A stretch of 64,000 nucleotides of DNA from positions 124,001 through 188,000 of the forward strand of contig NZ_JAMJWG010000012.1 of NCBI RefSeq assembly GCF_024435355.1. The letters are read 5' to 3'. Positions 7,734-17,236 of this stretch are shown in pieces. Made by a program: the position numbers and the translations under genes. The notes under the pieces are model-generated. The model saw only the letters and a program-made list of their open reading frames with translations, searched no databases and was not told where the DNA came from. The stretch comes from Streptomyces odontomachi (GTDB taxonomy: Bacteria > Actinomycetota > Actinomycetes > Streptomycetales > Streptomycetaceae). The first letter of the stretch is position 1. Every line of letters begins with the position of its first letter.

Positions 7734-8696
7734 CTATATGGCGGCTGTGGTCGGCTTCGGGAGGGGCTTGCCGTACCAGAGCTCGATGAGGCGGGCCGCG
7801 ATCGAGATCCCGTAGGGGGGCAGCACCTCCCCGGACTCGAACGCGGCCCCCAGCTCGTCCCGGGAGAACCAGCGGGCCTCGGAGATCTCCTCGCCGTCCA
7901 CGGTGATCTCGGACGAGAGGGCGCGCGCCATGAAGCCGAGCATCAGACTCGACGGGAACGGCCACGGCTGGCTGGCGACGTAGTCGACCTCGCCCACGAC
8001 CACACCGGCCTCCTCCAGGACCTCGCGGCGCACGGACTGCTCGATGGACTCACCGGGCTCGACGAAACCCGCCAGGGTCGAGAACCGGCCCTCCGGCCAG
8101 TGCATCTGGCGGCCCAGCAGCGCACGGTCCTCGTCGTCCGTGACCAGCATGATCACCGCGGGGTCGGTACGCGGATAGTGCTCCGCGCCGCAGGCCGGGC
8201 AGCGACGGACGTGGCCGGCCGCGGCGATGACGGTGCGTTCGCCGCAGCGTGAGCAGAAGCGGTGCAGGCGCTGCCAGTTCTCCAGAGCGACCGCGTGCAC
8301 CATGAGACCGGCGTCACGGGGCGACAGCAGCAGGCCCGCCTCGCGCAGCCCGGCGGGACGCGCGGACTGGTCCATGCGACCGGGCAGGGAGTCCTTCTGC
8401 AATGCGAAGTAGCTGACGCCGTCGTCGTCGGTGCCGAGGAAGTAGCGGTGCGACTCGGTGAGCGGGGCCTCGAAGGAGGGCGTCATCACGAGTTCGGTGC
8501 TGCCGTCCGAGGTCTCGTCGATGAGTACCCGGCCGCCTGAGACCACGAAGACCCGGGTCGTCGGGTGGCTCCACGCGGCGGCCAGCCATGCCTCGTCCAT
8601 CCGGTGGTGCGCCGCGCGGTCGATGCCGCTCGGGGTGGCGAGCGAGAGCGGGCGGTCGCCGATGCGGCCGTCGATGGGATCGGTCCAGGTGGTCAC
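7734..8696 (-). CDS. nudC: NAD+ diphosphatase (NudC-type Nudix hydrolase)
   Basis: A 320-residue Nudix enzyme that hydrolyses NAD(H) to NMN(H) and AMP and, in the NudC family, can remove NAD caps from RNA. Visible are the zinc ribbon (CSRCGE and CPACGAEHYP), the Nudix box GFVEPGESIEQSVRREVLEE and the NudC signature SQPWPFPSSLMLGFMA just after it. The GTG at 8696 is chosen because conserved sequence begins there and GGAAG lies 5 nt upstream. A 111-codon basic ORF (8693-9028) ends in a GTGA overlap with this start, so coupling is possible though the ORF looks non-coding. Confidence 0.92.
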   Translation of the reverse strand: MTTWTDPIDGRIGDRPLSLATPSGIDRAAHHRMDEAWLAAAWSHPTTRVFVVSGGRVLIDETSDGSTELVMTPSFEAPLTESHRYFLGTDDDGVSYFALQKDSLPGRMDQSARPAGLREAGLLLSPRDAGLMVHAVALENWQRLHRFCSRCGERTVIAAAGHVRRCPACGAEHYPRTDPAVIMLVTDDEDRALLGRQMHWPEGRFSTLAGFVEPGESIEQSVRREVLEEAGVVVGEVDYVASQPWPFPSSLMLGFMARALSSEITVDGEEISEARWFSRDELGAAFESGEVLPPYGISIAARLIELWYGKPLPKPTTAAI

Positions 8697-9113
8697 GGTT
8701 GCTTCCAGCTCCCCCGGTGCAAAGGTCGATTCGGTGGCGTGGTGCGGCGAGGCATGCGGCAGGACGTGTCGGGACGGCGTGCGCCGTGGGCGGACGGGAC
8801 GGCGCGTCCTGTGTGACGTGCGCCGCCGGGCGCGCGGTCCGGGGCGTGAGAGCCACTCGGTACGCGGCATGGGGCGTCTGTGCCGTTGTGCACGCCGTCC
8901 CGGCGGAGGGTCGCGGGGGGTGCGGGCGGAGTGGGGGGCCGCTGCGTGGTGGCGGGACGGAAGCGGGCACGACGCTCCCGTGGAGGTGGATGGGTGGTGT
9001 CGACGGCGCTGTCAACGGGCTTGCTCATGGCTTCGAGCCTAACGGCCCGTGGAAGAGGGCCTCCGTCCCGTGGGCCGCCTCAGCCGCTGACCACCGTCTC
9101 GCTGTGACAAGGT
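8697..9113. other. upstream region of nudC with an Arg/Pro-rich open frame of doubtful coding status
   Basis: This 417-bp gap holds a minus-strand open frame (ATG 9028 to stop 8693, 111 residues). Its stop overlaps the nudC GTG by 4 nt. The product is rich in Arg, Pro and Thr and has no domain. Third-position GC is visibly lower than in neighbouring genes and no good ribosome site is present. It may be a leader or simply the nudC 5' region. Confidence 0.35.
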
Positions 9114-12100
9114 TCACGAGGCCGTTTCGTCCGGTGCCCCTGGTCCGTCCACCAGGAGGCGCTCCAGTTCCGCCCGGCCCGGTAGCCGCTCGGGGCGGAC
9201 GATCCGGCCCGTGCGTATGTGCACGAACGCGGCCCGTACGGATCGCAGCGGTATGCCGTGCCGCTCGGCCCAGGCCAGCCGGTAGATGGCGAGCTGGAGC
9301 GGGTCGGCGGGTGCGGTGCCCTCGGGCCCCTGGCTGCGGCCGGTCTTCCAGTCGACGATCTCGTAGGTGACGTCGGCGCCGTCGCCCTCCTTGTCCCCCT
9401 TCTCCTCCTTGTAGACCGCGTCGATACGGCCGCGTACGACACGGCCCGCGAGGTCGATCTGGAAGGGCACCTCTACGCGGTACGGCGCGCGATGCGCATA
9501 GGGGGTGCGTTCGAAGGCCTCCTTGAGCACCTCCAGGTCGTGCTCGTCGGCGATCTCGGCGTCCTCCCCTGGGAGCTCTTCGGGGTCGAGCAACGGCAGT
9601 GGCAACGCCTCGAACCGGGACTCCACCCAGGCATGGAACCGGGTGCCCCGGCGGGCGGCGGGCCGGGGCGGCCTCGGCATGGGACGCGCCAGCTCCCGGG
9701 CGTACCCGTCGGGGTCAGCGGCCAGCTGTACCAGTTCGGTGGCCGTCAGCGACGGTGGCAGGGGGATCTCGGTCACCGCTTCCCGGCTGCGGAGCAGTTC
9801 CTCCGTGAGGGCGTCGAGGTCCCGGTCCCAGGAGGCGATGGTGCGGGCTTCTTCGGGGGTGGGTTCGCCCGGGTCCACGCGGCTCTCGGAGGGTACGGGG
9901 CCTGCGGAGGAGGGCGGGCCGCCGCCGGCGCCGGAGGCGTCGGGGCTTGCAGCGCCGACGCCGTCGGGACGTGCAGAGGCGGCTGCGCGCGCACTGCGGG
10001 CGCCGGGGACTGCGGTGCTGTCCGGCGGGTCCTCGGCGGCGTCCGGCGCGGTGGTGAGGGCGGCGACGTGCTCCAGCACCCGCGCCGCGGCGGCCCTGCG
10101 GTGAGCCAGCGCGGTGGGATCGAGCGGCAGCGGCCAGGCCTGGTCGGCGGCCACGTCCTCGAGGGCCGGGTTCTTCTCGTCCTCGTCCGGTTCGGCGGCC
10201 CAGGCCTCGATCTCGCCGTGTCCGGCGACGCAGTGCTCGTAGAGCGCGAGGAGGAACTCCGAAGGCCCGCGTGGCCGCTTCTGCGACGGCCCCCACCAGT
10301 GCCCCGAGCCCAGCAGCAGGGACCGGGGACGGGTGAACGTGACGTAGCCGAGGCGTAGTTCCTCAGTGTGCTGGTGGTCCTTCATCGCCTCGTGGAACGC
10401 GCGCATGGCCGGGGCGTCGAAGACCTCGCCGACGTCGGGCAGGGTGGCGGCGTCACCGCGCAGGGAGTGCGGCAGCACCTTGCCCTGTGCCGTCCACTTC
10501 TCACGTCCCTGGGTGCTGGGGAAGGTCCCCTTGACCAGTCCTGGGACGGCCACGACGTCCCACTCGAGGCCCTTCGCCTTGTGGGCGGTGAGCACCTTGA
10601 CGGTGTTCTCACCGCCCGGCAGGGCGTTGTCCAGGCCTTTTTCGTACTGGGCCGCGGTGTGCAGGAAGCCGAGGAAGGCGAGCAGGGTGGCCTCGGTGTC
10701 GTGGGCGGCGAAGGACGCCGCGATGTCCAGGAAGTTCGACAGGGTCTCACGACGGCGCGCGGCCAGGGCGTGCGGCGAGGCGGAGAGCTCCACTTCCAGG
10801 CCGGTGACGGCCAGCACCCGGTGCAGTACGTCCATCAACGGGTCGGCGAGCGACCGGCGCAGGTCACGCAGCTCCGCCGCGAGGTACGCGAACCGCACCC
10901 GCGCCGCGGAGGAGAACGGCAGACCGTCGTCCTGGTAGTCGGGCCCGAACGGCGTCTCCAGGAAGGTGTCCAGGGCGTCGGCGAGCGAGACCACCTCCGC
11001 GGGGTCGACCCCCTCGACGGCCTCGGCGAGCCTCCGGTCGGCGTCATCGGGGTCGCCGGGCGCCGTGTGCTCGTACCGGACGAGCAGCCGGGCCCGGCGG
11101 CCCAGCAGGGCCAGGTCGCGCGGGCCGATACGCCAGCGCGGGCCGGTCAGCAGGCGCACCAGAGACGCGTTGGCACCGGGGTCCTGAAGCACTTCGCAGA
11201 CCGCGACGAGGTCCGCGACCTCCGGCAGGTGCAGCAGGCCGGACAGGCCGACCACCTCGACCGGGACTTCACGGGCGACGAGCGCCTTCTGGATCTCGGC
11301 GAAGTCGGTCGCGGTGCGGCACAGGACGGCGATCTCGCCGGGTGGGGTGCCGGTGCGCACGAGGTGGGCGAGGGAGTCGGCGAGCCAGCCGATCTCCTCG
11401 GCGTGGGTACGCAGCAGCGCGCAACGGACCGTGCCGTCGCGCTCGGCGCCGGGGGCGGGCCGCAGGGCCTGCACGCCCGCGTGCCGGGCGCGCAGGGGCG
11501 CGGCGAGGCCGTTGGCGAGGTCGAGGAGGCGGCCACCGCTGCGGCGGTTCTCGCTGAGCGCGTGGCGGGTGGCGAGGCCGCCGTCGGCGTACGGGAAGTG
11601 GCGGGGGAAGTCGTCGAGGTTGGCGACGGAGGCGCCGCGCCAGCCGTAGATGGCCTGGCAGGGGTCGCCCACGGCGGTGACGGGATGTCCGGTGCCGCCC
11701 CCGAAGAGGCCCGCCAGGAGGATGCGCTGGGCCACGGAGGTGTCCTGGTACTCGTCCAGGAGGACGACGCGGAACTCCTCCCTGAGGATGCGGCCGACCT
11801 CGGGGCGGGTACGGGCGAGCGTCGCCGACAGGGCGATCTGGTCACCGAAGTCCATCAGGTCCCGCTCGCGCTTGACGGCGCGGTAGCGGGCCACGAGTGC
11901 GGCGAGGTCGCGGCGGGCGGCCGCGGCTTCGGGAACCTTGCGCAGGTCGGCGTTGCTGAGCTTGACGTTCTCCAGGGTGTGCAGCAGCTCGGCGTCGTGG
12001 GCCCGCAGGTCCTCGGGGTCCACGAGGTGTTCGGACAGCTCCGCGTCGAGGGTCAGCAGGTCGCTGACGAGGTCGGGGAAGGAGCGGGTCAGCGCCGGGT

Positions 12101-12623
12101 ACGGGCCCGGGGCCTCCCTCAGGACGCGGGCGGCCAGCTGGAACCGGGTCGCGTCGGCGAGCAGGCGCGTGGTGGGTTCCAGGCCGATGCGCAGGCCGTG
12201 GTCGGTCAGCAACCGCCCGGCGAAGGCGTGGTACGTGGAGATGACGGGCTCGCCCGGGTGGAGGCCGTCTTCAGGTGGCGGGGGGAGGCCGGCGGCCGGG
12301 GGGTCCCCCGCACGCTGCTGAGGCAGCCCGGGAGCGTCGGGGTCGGTGACGCCGGCCTTCACCAGGGCGGCGCGCACCCGCTCGGCCAGCTCACCGGCCG
12401 CCTTGTTCGTGAACGTCAGGCCGAGCACCTGCTCGGGCGCCACCTGGCCGGTGCCCACCAGCCAGACGACCCGGGCCGCCATCACCGTCGTCTTGCCGGA
12501 TCCGGCTCCGGCGACGATCACCTGCGGCGCAGGCGGCGCGGTGATGCAGGCCGTCTGCTCCGGGGTGAAGGGGATCCCCAAGAGCTCCTTGAGCTGCTCG
12601 GGGTCGGTGATACGGGCATTCAC
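9114..12623 (-). CDS. adnB: AdnB subunit of the AdnAB helicase-nuclease
   Basis: A 1169-residue UvrD-like helicase fused to a C-terminal RecB-family nuclease, as in AdnB, which resects DNA double-strand breaks with AdnA. Motifs include GAGSGKT (Walker A, about residue 36), LLDEYQDTSVAQ, CQAIYGWRGA, LTAHKAKGLEWD and VTFTRPRSLL. The nuclease has GRIDAVY, EIVDWKTG and QLAIYRLAW. Two low-complexity stretches interrupt it: a Pro-rich insert near residues 93-123 and an Ala/Pro/Ser/Asp-rich linker near 854-924 before the nuclease. The GTG at 12623 is preferred because homologous sequence starts there; another GTG is at 12671 and neither has a strong ribosome site. It lies 198 bp downstream of adnA. 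Confidence 0.9.
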   Translation of the reverse strand: MNARITDPEQLKELLGIPFTPEQTACITAPPAPQVIVAGAGSGKTTVMAARVVWLVGTGQVAPEQVLGLTFTNKAAGELAERVRAALVKAGVTDPDAPGLPQQRAGDPPAAGLPPPPEDGLHPGEPVISTYHAFAGRLLTDHGLRIGLEPTTRLLADATRFQLAARVLREAPGPYPALTRSFPDLVSDLLTLDAELSEHLVDPEDLRAHDAELLHTLENVKLSNADLRKVPEAAAARRDLAALVARYRAVKRERDLMDFGDQIALSATLARTRPEVGRILREEFRVVLLDEYQDTSVAQRILLAGLFGGGTGHPVTAVGDPCQAIYGWRGASVANLDDFPRHFPYADGGLATRHALSENRRSGGRLLDLANGLAAPLRARHAGVQALRPAPGAERDGTVRCALLRTHAEEIGWLADSLAHLVRTGTPPGEIAVLCRTATDFAEIQKALVAREVPVEVVGLSGLLHLPEVADLVAVCEVLQDPGANASLVRLLTGPRWRIGPRDLALLGRRARLLVRYEHTAPGDPDDADRRLAEAVEGVDPAEVVSLADALDTFLETPFGPDYQDDGLPFSSAARVRFAYLAAELRDLRRSLADPLMDVLHRVLAVTGLEVELSASPHALAARRRETLSNFLDIAASFAAHDTEATLLAFLGFLHTAAQYEKGLDNALPGGENTVKVLTAHKAKGLEWDVVAVPGLVKGTFPSTQGREKWTAQGKVLPHSLRGDAATLPDVGEVFDAPAMRAFHEAMKDHQHTEELRLGYVTFTRPRSLLLGSGHWWGPSQKRPRGPSEFLLALYEHCVAGHGEIEAWAAEPDEDEKNPALEDVAADQAWPLPLDPTALAHRRAAAARVLEHVAALTTAPDAAEDPPDSTAVPGARSARAAASARPDGVGAASPDASGAGGGPPSSAGPVPSESRVDPGEPTPEEARTIASWDRDLDALTEELLRSREAVTEIPLPPSLTATELVQLAADPDGYARELARPMPRPPRPAARRGTRFHAWVESRFEALPLPLLDPEELPGEDAEIADEHDLEVLKEAFERTPYAHRAPYRVEVPFQIDLAGRVVRGRIDAVYKEEKGDKEGDGADVTYEIVDWKTGRSQGPEGTAPADPLQLAIYRLAWAERHGIPLRSVRAAFVHIRTGRIVRPERLPGRAELERLLVDGPGAPDETAS

Positions 12624-12821
12624 GTCGAAAGAGGCTAGCGGGGCCCACTGACAGCCGAACCGGGCGCCCACCAGGGCAAGCTCACACGCCGGCGGAACCG
12701 GTCGTACGCCGGCACCACGAAAGGGCTACGCGCCGGCTGGACGACGGCGGTCACGCGCCGGCACCGTGCGCCCCGCGCGCAGGACCGTCGCCGGGGTCGG
12801 CCCAGGACCGTGGCGATGCGC

Positions 12822-15800
12822 CTATTCCACCACGTGATGCCCCTCGGGTCGGGCGCTGCACGCCGCCTGGAAGGCGCAATGGGTGCAGTGCTGACCCGTA
12901 CTGGGCACGAAACGTTCGTCGAGGACCTTGCCGGCGGCCGTGGCCAGCAGATCACCGACCCACTCGCCCGACAGCGGCTCCTGGGACTGCACCTTGGGGA
13001 AGGTGTCGCCACCGCCCTTCTTGGGAGCGCCCTGCCGCAGCTGTACGAGCTCTGCGCCACCCGGTTCGGGGGACGCCCCGTCGAAGACGTCGTTCACGGC
13101 GCCCTCGCGCACGGCGAGCTGGTAGACGGCGAGTTGTGGATGGCGCGCCACCTCGGCCGCGGTGGGTGCCTGCTTGCCGGTCTTGAAGTCGACGACGTAG
13201 GCGCGTCCTTCGGTGTCCCGCTCCACGCGGTCCATGGCGCCCCTGATGCGCACCTCGAAGGAGCCCGCCTCCAAGGTGACGTCGAAGCCGTGCTCGCCCA
13301 CCACCGGGGTCCGACCGCCGCGGTCGGTGACATGCCACTTGAGGAAACGTTCGAGCGCGGCGCGGGCGTGCTCCTTCTCCTGAGCGGACTTCCAGGGCGC
13401 GTCGAAGGCGAGCGCGTCCCAGACCGAGTCGAGCCGTTCCATGAGGACGCCGAGATCGGCCGGGGTGCGCCCGGAGGCCACCTCGTCGGCGAGGACGTGC
13501 ACCACGTTGCCGAAGCCCTGGGCGGCCGTGGCCGGGCTGTCGGCCTTGACCTCACGGGACAGGAACCACTGCAAGGCGCAGGTGTTGGCGAGTTGGTCCA
13601 GCGCGCTCCCGGAGAGCACGACGGGCCGGTCGCGATCCCGCAGTGGCACCTTGCTCTCCGTCGGCTCCGCCATGCCCCACCAGCGGTACGGGTGCGCGGC
13701 GGGCACCATGGGGCGCCCCTCGGTGTCGTCGAGCGCTGCGAGCCGGGCGAGGCGGCGCGCAGCGGCCTCCCTGAGCGTGCTGGAGGCCTGCGGGTCGACG
13801 GTGGTGGCGCGCAACTCGGCGACCAGCGCGGCGACGGACAGCGGCCGACGCGGCCGGCCGGTGATGTCCTTCGGGGTGATGCCGAGTTCGGTGAGGAAGC
13901 GGGAGGGCTGGTCACCGTCGTCGGCGGCCGCCTTGACCGCGGTGACGACGAGCCGGTCCGACGCACGCGTGGCCGCCACGTAGAACAGCCGCCGCTCCTC
14001 GGCGAGCAACGCGCCGGGCGTCAGCGGTGCGGCGAGACCGTCGCGGCCGATGCGGTCGGCCTCCAGGAGCGAGCCACGGCGGCGCAGATCGGGCCACAGG
14101 CCCTCCTGGACCCCCGCCACCACGACCAGGCGCCATTGCAGCCCCTTGGCGCGGTGCGCGGTCATCAGGCGTACGGCGTCGGGGCGCACGGCGCGCCGGG
14201 TGAGGGTGTCGGCGGCGATGTCCTGTGCCTCCACCTCGGCCAGGAAGTTCAGTGCGCCGCGTCCCCCGGTGCGCTCCTCGGCGCGGGCCGCGGTCGCGAA
14301 GAGGGCGCACACGGCGTCGAGGTCACGGTCGGCGTTGCGCCCGGCGGGCCCGCCGCGGCGGGCCGCACGCTCCAGGCGCTGCGGCCAGGGGGTGCCGTCC
14401 CACAGGGCCCACAGCGCTTCCTCCGCGCTGCCGCCGCCCGCGAGCAGGACTCGGGCGGTCCGCAGCAGCGCGCCCAGGCGCTGGGCGCCGCGCGCGTACG
14501 CCGGGTCGTGCGCGACGAGGCGTTCGGGCTCGGTCAGGGCGCGCGCCAGCAGCTCGTCGGAGGGCGGGGGCACCGGATTGCCCGCCGCGCGCTCCTCGTC
14601 GCGCAGGGCACGGCCGAGCCGCCGCAGATCGGTGGCGTCCATGCCGGCCAGCGGCGAGGCCAGCAGGGTCAGCGCGCTCTCGGCGTCGAGCCAGGCCCCG
14701 CCGGTCCGTCCCGGTGATCCGGACCCGTCCTGGGGAACCGCCTCCCGAGCGCTCTCCTGGAGACCGTCCTGCGCCGCAGCCCGCCCCCCGGGAACGTCTT
14801 CCGCATCGCCCTTCGGTGAGGACGCACCCATCGTCCCGCCCGAGCCGGACCTCTCCCCAGCCGCGGCCTCCGGCTCCGCATCGTCCTCATGGAGAACGTC
14901 CTCCTGCTGGCGGGGAACGTTCTCCTGGGGCTCGGCCTGCGCCGCAGCCCGCCCTTCGGGAGCGTGCTCCTCGGTGTCCCCCTGGGCAGGCTCCGGATCG
15001 TCCGCCGCCTCCTGGAGCCGCCCCCGCTGCCCACCGTGCCGCTCCGCGTCGCGTGCCGCCGCCGTGGCCACCGCCTTGAGGGCGGTCAGCAGCGGCGCCA
15101 CCGCGGGCTCGTGACGCAGGGGGAGGTCGTCACCGTCGATGTCCAGCGGGACGCCGGCGGCGGTGAGGGCGCGGCGCACCCCGGGAATGGTGCGGGATCC
15201 GGCGCGCACCAGGACCGCCATCTCGCTCCAGGGGACACCGTCCTCAAGGTGTGCACGGCGCAGCAGATCGGCGATGTGCTCCAGTTCCGCGCCGGGCGTG
15301 GGGAACGTGCAGACCTCGACCCGTCCCCCGTCACGTGCCGGGTCGGGCTCGCGGTGTGCACGCACCTGCCGGGCCGGCAGCCGCGTCAGGGGCATCCGTC
15401 GGGTGAGCTCGCGCGTGGTGGCGAGCAGGCGCGCCCCAAGGCGCCGGGACGTGCGCAGCACGTGCACCGGCGCGGGGCTGCCGTCCGCTCTGGGAAAGGC
15501 GTCCGGGAAGTCCAGGATGCCGTTCACATCGGCGCCCCGGAACGCGTAGATGGACTGGTCGGGGTCGCCGAACGCATACAGGGTGCGTCCGCCTCCGGCG
15601 AGCGCGTCCAGCAGCCGCACCTGGGCCGGATCGGTGTCCTGGTACTCGTCGACGAACACCGCGTCGTACTGCGCGGCGAGCGGTGCGGCGACCTCCGGGC
15701 GGTGCGCCAGCAGCACGGCGCGGTGCACCAGCTCCGCGTAGTCGAGCACGCCCTGCATGTCGAGCACGTCCAGGTACTCGGCGAGGAAGGCCGCGGCGGC

Positions 15801-16448
15801 GCCCCAGTCGGGCCGGCCGAGGCGGCGTGCGAAGGCACCCAGGGTGTCGGGGGCGAGGCCCAGCTCGCGGCTGCGGGCGAGGACGGCGCGGACCTCGTCG
15901 GCGAATCCGCGGGTCGTCAGGCAGGCGCGCAGCTCGTCGGGCCAGCGCACCTGCCCCAGGCCCGCGCGCTCCAGGTCGATCTGGCCGGCGAGCAGCTCGC
16001 GGACGGTGACGTCCTGCTCGGGCCCGGACAGCAGCCGCAGCGGGTCGGCGAACAGATCCGCGTCCTGGTGGGCGCGTACCAGCGCGTAGCAGAACGAGTG
16101 GAAGGTGGTCGCCCTGGGCGCCCGAGCGGCCCCGGTGCGCAGCGCCATGCGGTCACGCAGGTCCACCGCGGCCCGGCGGCTGAACGTCAGCACCAGGATG
16201 CGCTCCGGGGCCGTGCCCTGGGCGATGCGCGCGGCGACGGCCTCCACCAGGGTCGTCGTCTTGCCCGTGCCGGGCCCGGCCAGGACGAGCAGGGGGCCAC
16301 CGGCGTGATCGACCACGGCACGCTGCGCCGCGTCCAGACGGGGCGGGCGGGTCTGCGCCGGCGGTGTGCGCACGAGTCGGTACGCACCGGGCATCCCCTG
16401 TCGAACCCCCGGGTGCGACGGGGGACGGGTGGAGGAAGGGGAGCTCAC
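12822..16448 (-). CDS. adnA: AdnA subunit of the AdnAB helicase-nuclease
   Basis: A 1208-residue helicase-nuclease partner of AdnB. It has Walker A GPGTGKT (about residue 57), VDEYQDTDPAQ, QSIYAFRGAD, LMTAHRAKGLQW and VAATRASDRLVV. The C-terminal nuclease carries GAMDRVE, VVDFKTGK and QLAVYQLAV. Cysteines in NTCALQW and the terminal CTHCAFQAAC can supply the four ligands of an AddB-like iron-sulfur staple. Residues about 463-586 are an acidic Gln/Glu/Gly-rich insert with repeated GRAAAQ units inside the helicase, which looks lineage-specific. GTG 16448 is the longest start and ATG 16394 is an alternative. The adnA-adnB order matches Rv3202c-Rv3201c. Confidence 0.9.
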   Translation of the reverse strand: MSSPSSTRPPSHPGVRQGMPGAYRLVRTPPAQTRPPRLDAAQRAVVDHAGGPLLVLAGPGTGKTTTLVEAVAARIAQGTAPERILVLTFSRRAAVDLRDRMALRTGAARAPRATTFHSFCYALVRAHQDADLFADPLRLLSGPEQDVTVRELLAGQIDLERAGLGQVRWPDELRACLTTRGFADEVRAVLARSRELGLAPDTLGAFARRLGRPDWGAAAAFLAEYLDVLDMQGVLDYAELVHRAVLLAHRPEVAAPLAAQYDAVFVDEYQDTDPAQVRLLDALAGGGRTLYAFGDPDQSIYAFRGADVNGILDFPDAFPRADGSPAPVHVLRTSRRLGARLLATTRELTRRMPLTRLPARQVRAHREPDPARDGGRVEVCTFPTPGAELEHIADLLRRAHLEDGVPWSEMAVLVRAGSRTIPGVRRALTAAGVPLDIDGDDLPLRHEPAVAPLLTALKAVATAAARDAERHGGQRGRLQEAADDPEPAQGDTEEHAPEGRAAAQAEPQENVPRQQEDVLHEDDAEPEAAAGERSGSGGTMGASSPKGDAEDVPGGRAAAQDGLQESAREAVPQDGSGSPGRTGGAWLDAESALTLLASPLAGMDATDLRRLGRALRDEERAAGNPVPPPSDELLARALTEPERLVAHDPAYARGAQRLGALLRTARVLLAGGGSAEEALWALWDGTPWPQRLERAARRGGPAGRNADRDLDAVCALFATAARAEERTGGRGALNFLAEVEAQDIAADTLTRRAVRPDAVRLMTAHRAKGLQWRLVVVAGVQEGLWPDLRRRGSLLEADRIGRDGLAAPLTPGALLAEERRLFYVAATRASDRLVVTAVKAAADDGDQPSRFLTELGITPKDITGRPRRPLSVAALVAELRATTVDPQASSTLREAAARRLARLAALDDTEGRPMVPAAHPYRWWGMAEPTESKVPLRDRDRPVVLSGSALDQLANTCALQWFLSREVKADSPATAAQGFGNVVHVLADEVASGRTPADLGVLMERLDSVWDALAFDAPWKSAQEKEHARAALERFLKWHVTDRGGRTPVVGEHGFDVTLEAGSFEVRIRGAMDRVERDTEGRAYVVDFKTGKQAPTAAEVARHPQLAVYQLAVREGAVNDVFDGASPEPGGAELVQLRQGAPKKGGGDTFPKVQSQEPLSGEWVGDLLATAAGKVLDERFVPSTGQHCTHCAFQAACSARPEGHHVVE

Positions 16449-16622
16449 GTGTATCGCCGGTTCTGGTGGGTGTGCTGGTGGTCGTGCGGCCCAGGATGCC
16501 GCGCGGGCGCCGCGGGGCGAGTGGGGACCGCGCCCTTGACGCTACGCCGGACCCGGCCGGCACAGAGCGGCTTCCCCCGTACGGGCGATCGGCGGCTGCG
16601 GGGCGCTCGATCGCGGAAGCTT

Positions 16623-17060
16623 TCAGGTGTGACTCTCTGCGCGACGCTCGCCGTCCCAGCGCGCCCGGCGTACGTCGATACGCGGCAGGTGCCCCTGGGA
16701 GCCCTGCCGGGTCCTCCCGCCGCTCCCGGCCGTCCCGGTCCGAGGGTGCGTCGCCACGTCGCGCAGCGGGGTGCCCTCGGCCCGGTAGTGGTCCAGCGCC
16801 TCCAGTTCATGGCCGGGCAGCAGCACGCCGTCCGCGCGCACCACGCGCCACCAGGGCACTGCGGCTCCGTAGAGCGCCATCACCCGGCCCACCTGGCGCG
16901 GGCCACCCTCCTCAAGCCACTCGGCGACGTCTCCGTAGGTCATGACGCGGCCCGGGGGAATCAGTTCTGTGACTTCCAGCACCTGGTCCGCGTACTCGGG
17001 GTACTCGGGATACGCAGCAGCGGCGGACGCTTCGCCCTCTGGACGGCTCTCCTTGCTCAT
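16623..17060 (-). CDS. alkyltransferase-like (ATL) DNA-binding protein
   Basis: A 145-residue protein of the O6-alkylguanine-DNA alkyltransferase-like family. The MGMT DNA-binding fold is visible from PPGRVMTYGDVAEWL to VPWWRVVRADG. The catalytic PCHR of true methyltransferases is replaced by PWWR, so it cannot transfer the alkyl group. ATL proteins instead bind O6-alkylguanine and recruit nucleotide excision repair. The C-terminal 45 residues are basic and unstructured. The ATG at 17060 has AGGA 8 nt upstream. Its place just upstream of adnAB fits a repair gene cluster. Confidence 0.88.
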   Translation of the reverse strand: MSKESRPEGEASAAAAYPEYPEYADQVLEVTELIPPGRVMTYGDVAEWLEEGGPRQVGRVMALYGAAVPWWRVVRADGVLLPGHELEALDHYRAEGTPLRDVATHPRTGTAGSGGRTRQGSQGHLPRIDVRRARWDGERRAESHT

Positions 17061-17236
17061 CCACCTCATCCTGCCGTACCCCTACGACAACGGAACGGGA
17101 TCCGGCACCGAGACCGGACCGTGACCTGGGATGGGTCGTGTCCTGGGGGGCATGGGGCACACTGTGGGACCCCGCACGCCCCCCTGATGCCCCGGGCTGT
17201 CAGCGGGACATGCCACCATCATGCGGGCGGTGACAG

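Noticed and set aside
8693..9028. 111-codon ORF overlapping nudC
   Set aside because: Kept only as a doubtful region: third-position GC is low for this genome, there is no ribosome site and no family. The 4-nt overlap could be chance.
10368..12638. 756-residue open frame on the plus strand
   Set aside because: It lies antisense to adnB and has Gly/Val/Gln/Arg-rich composition typical of a high-GC frame shadow, with no domain.
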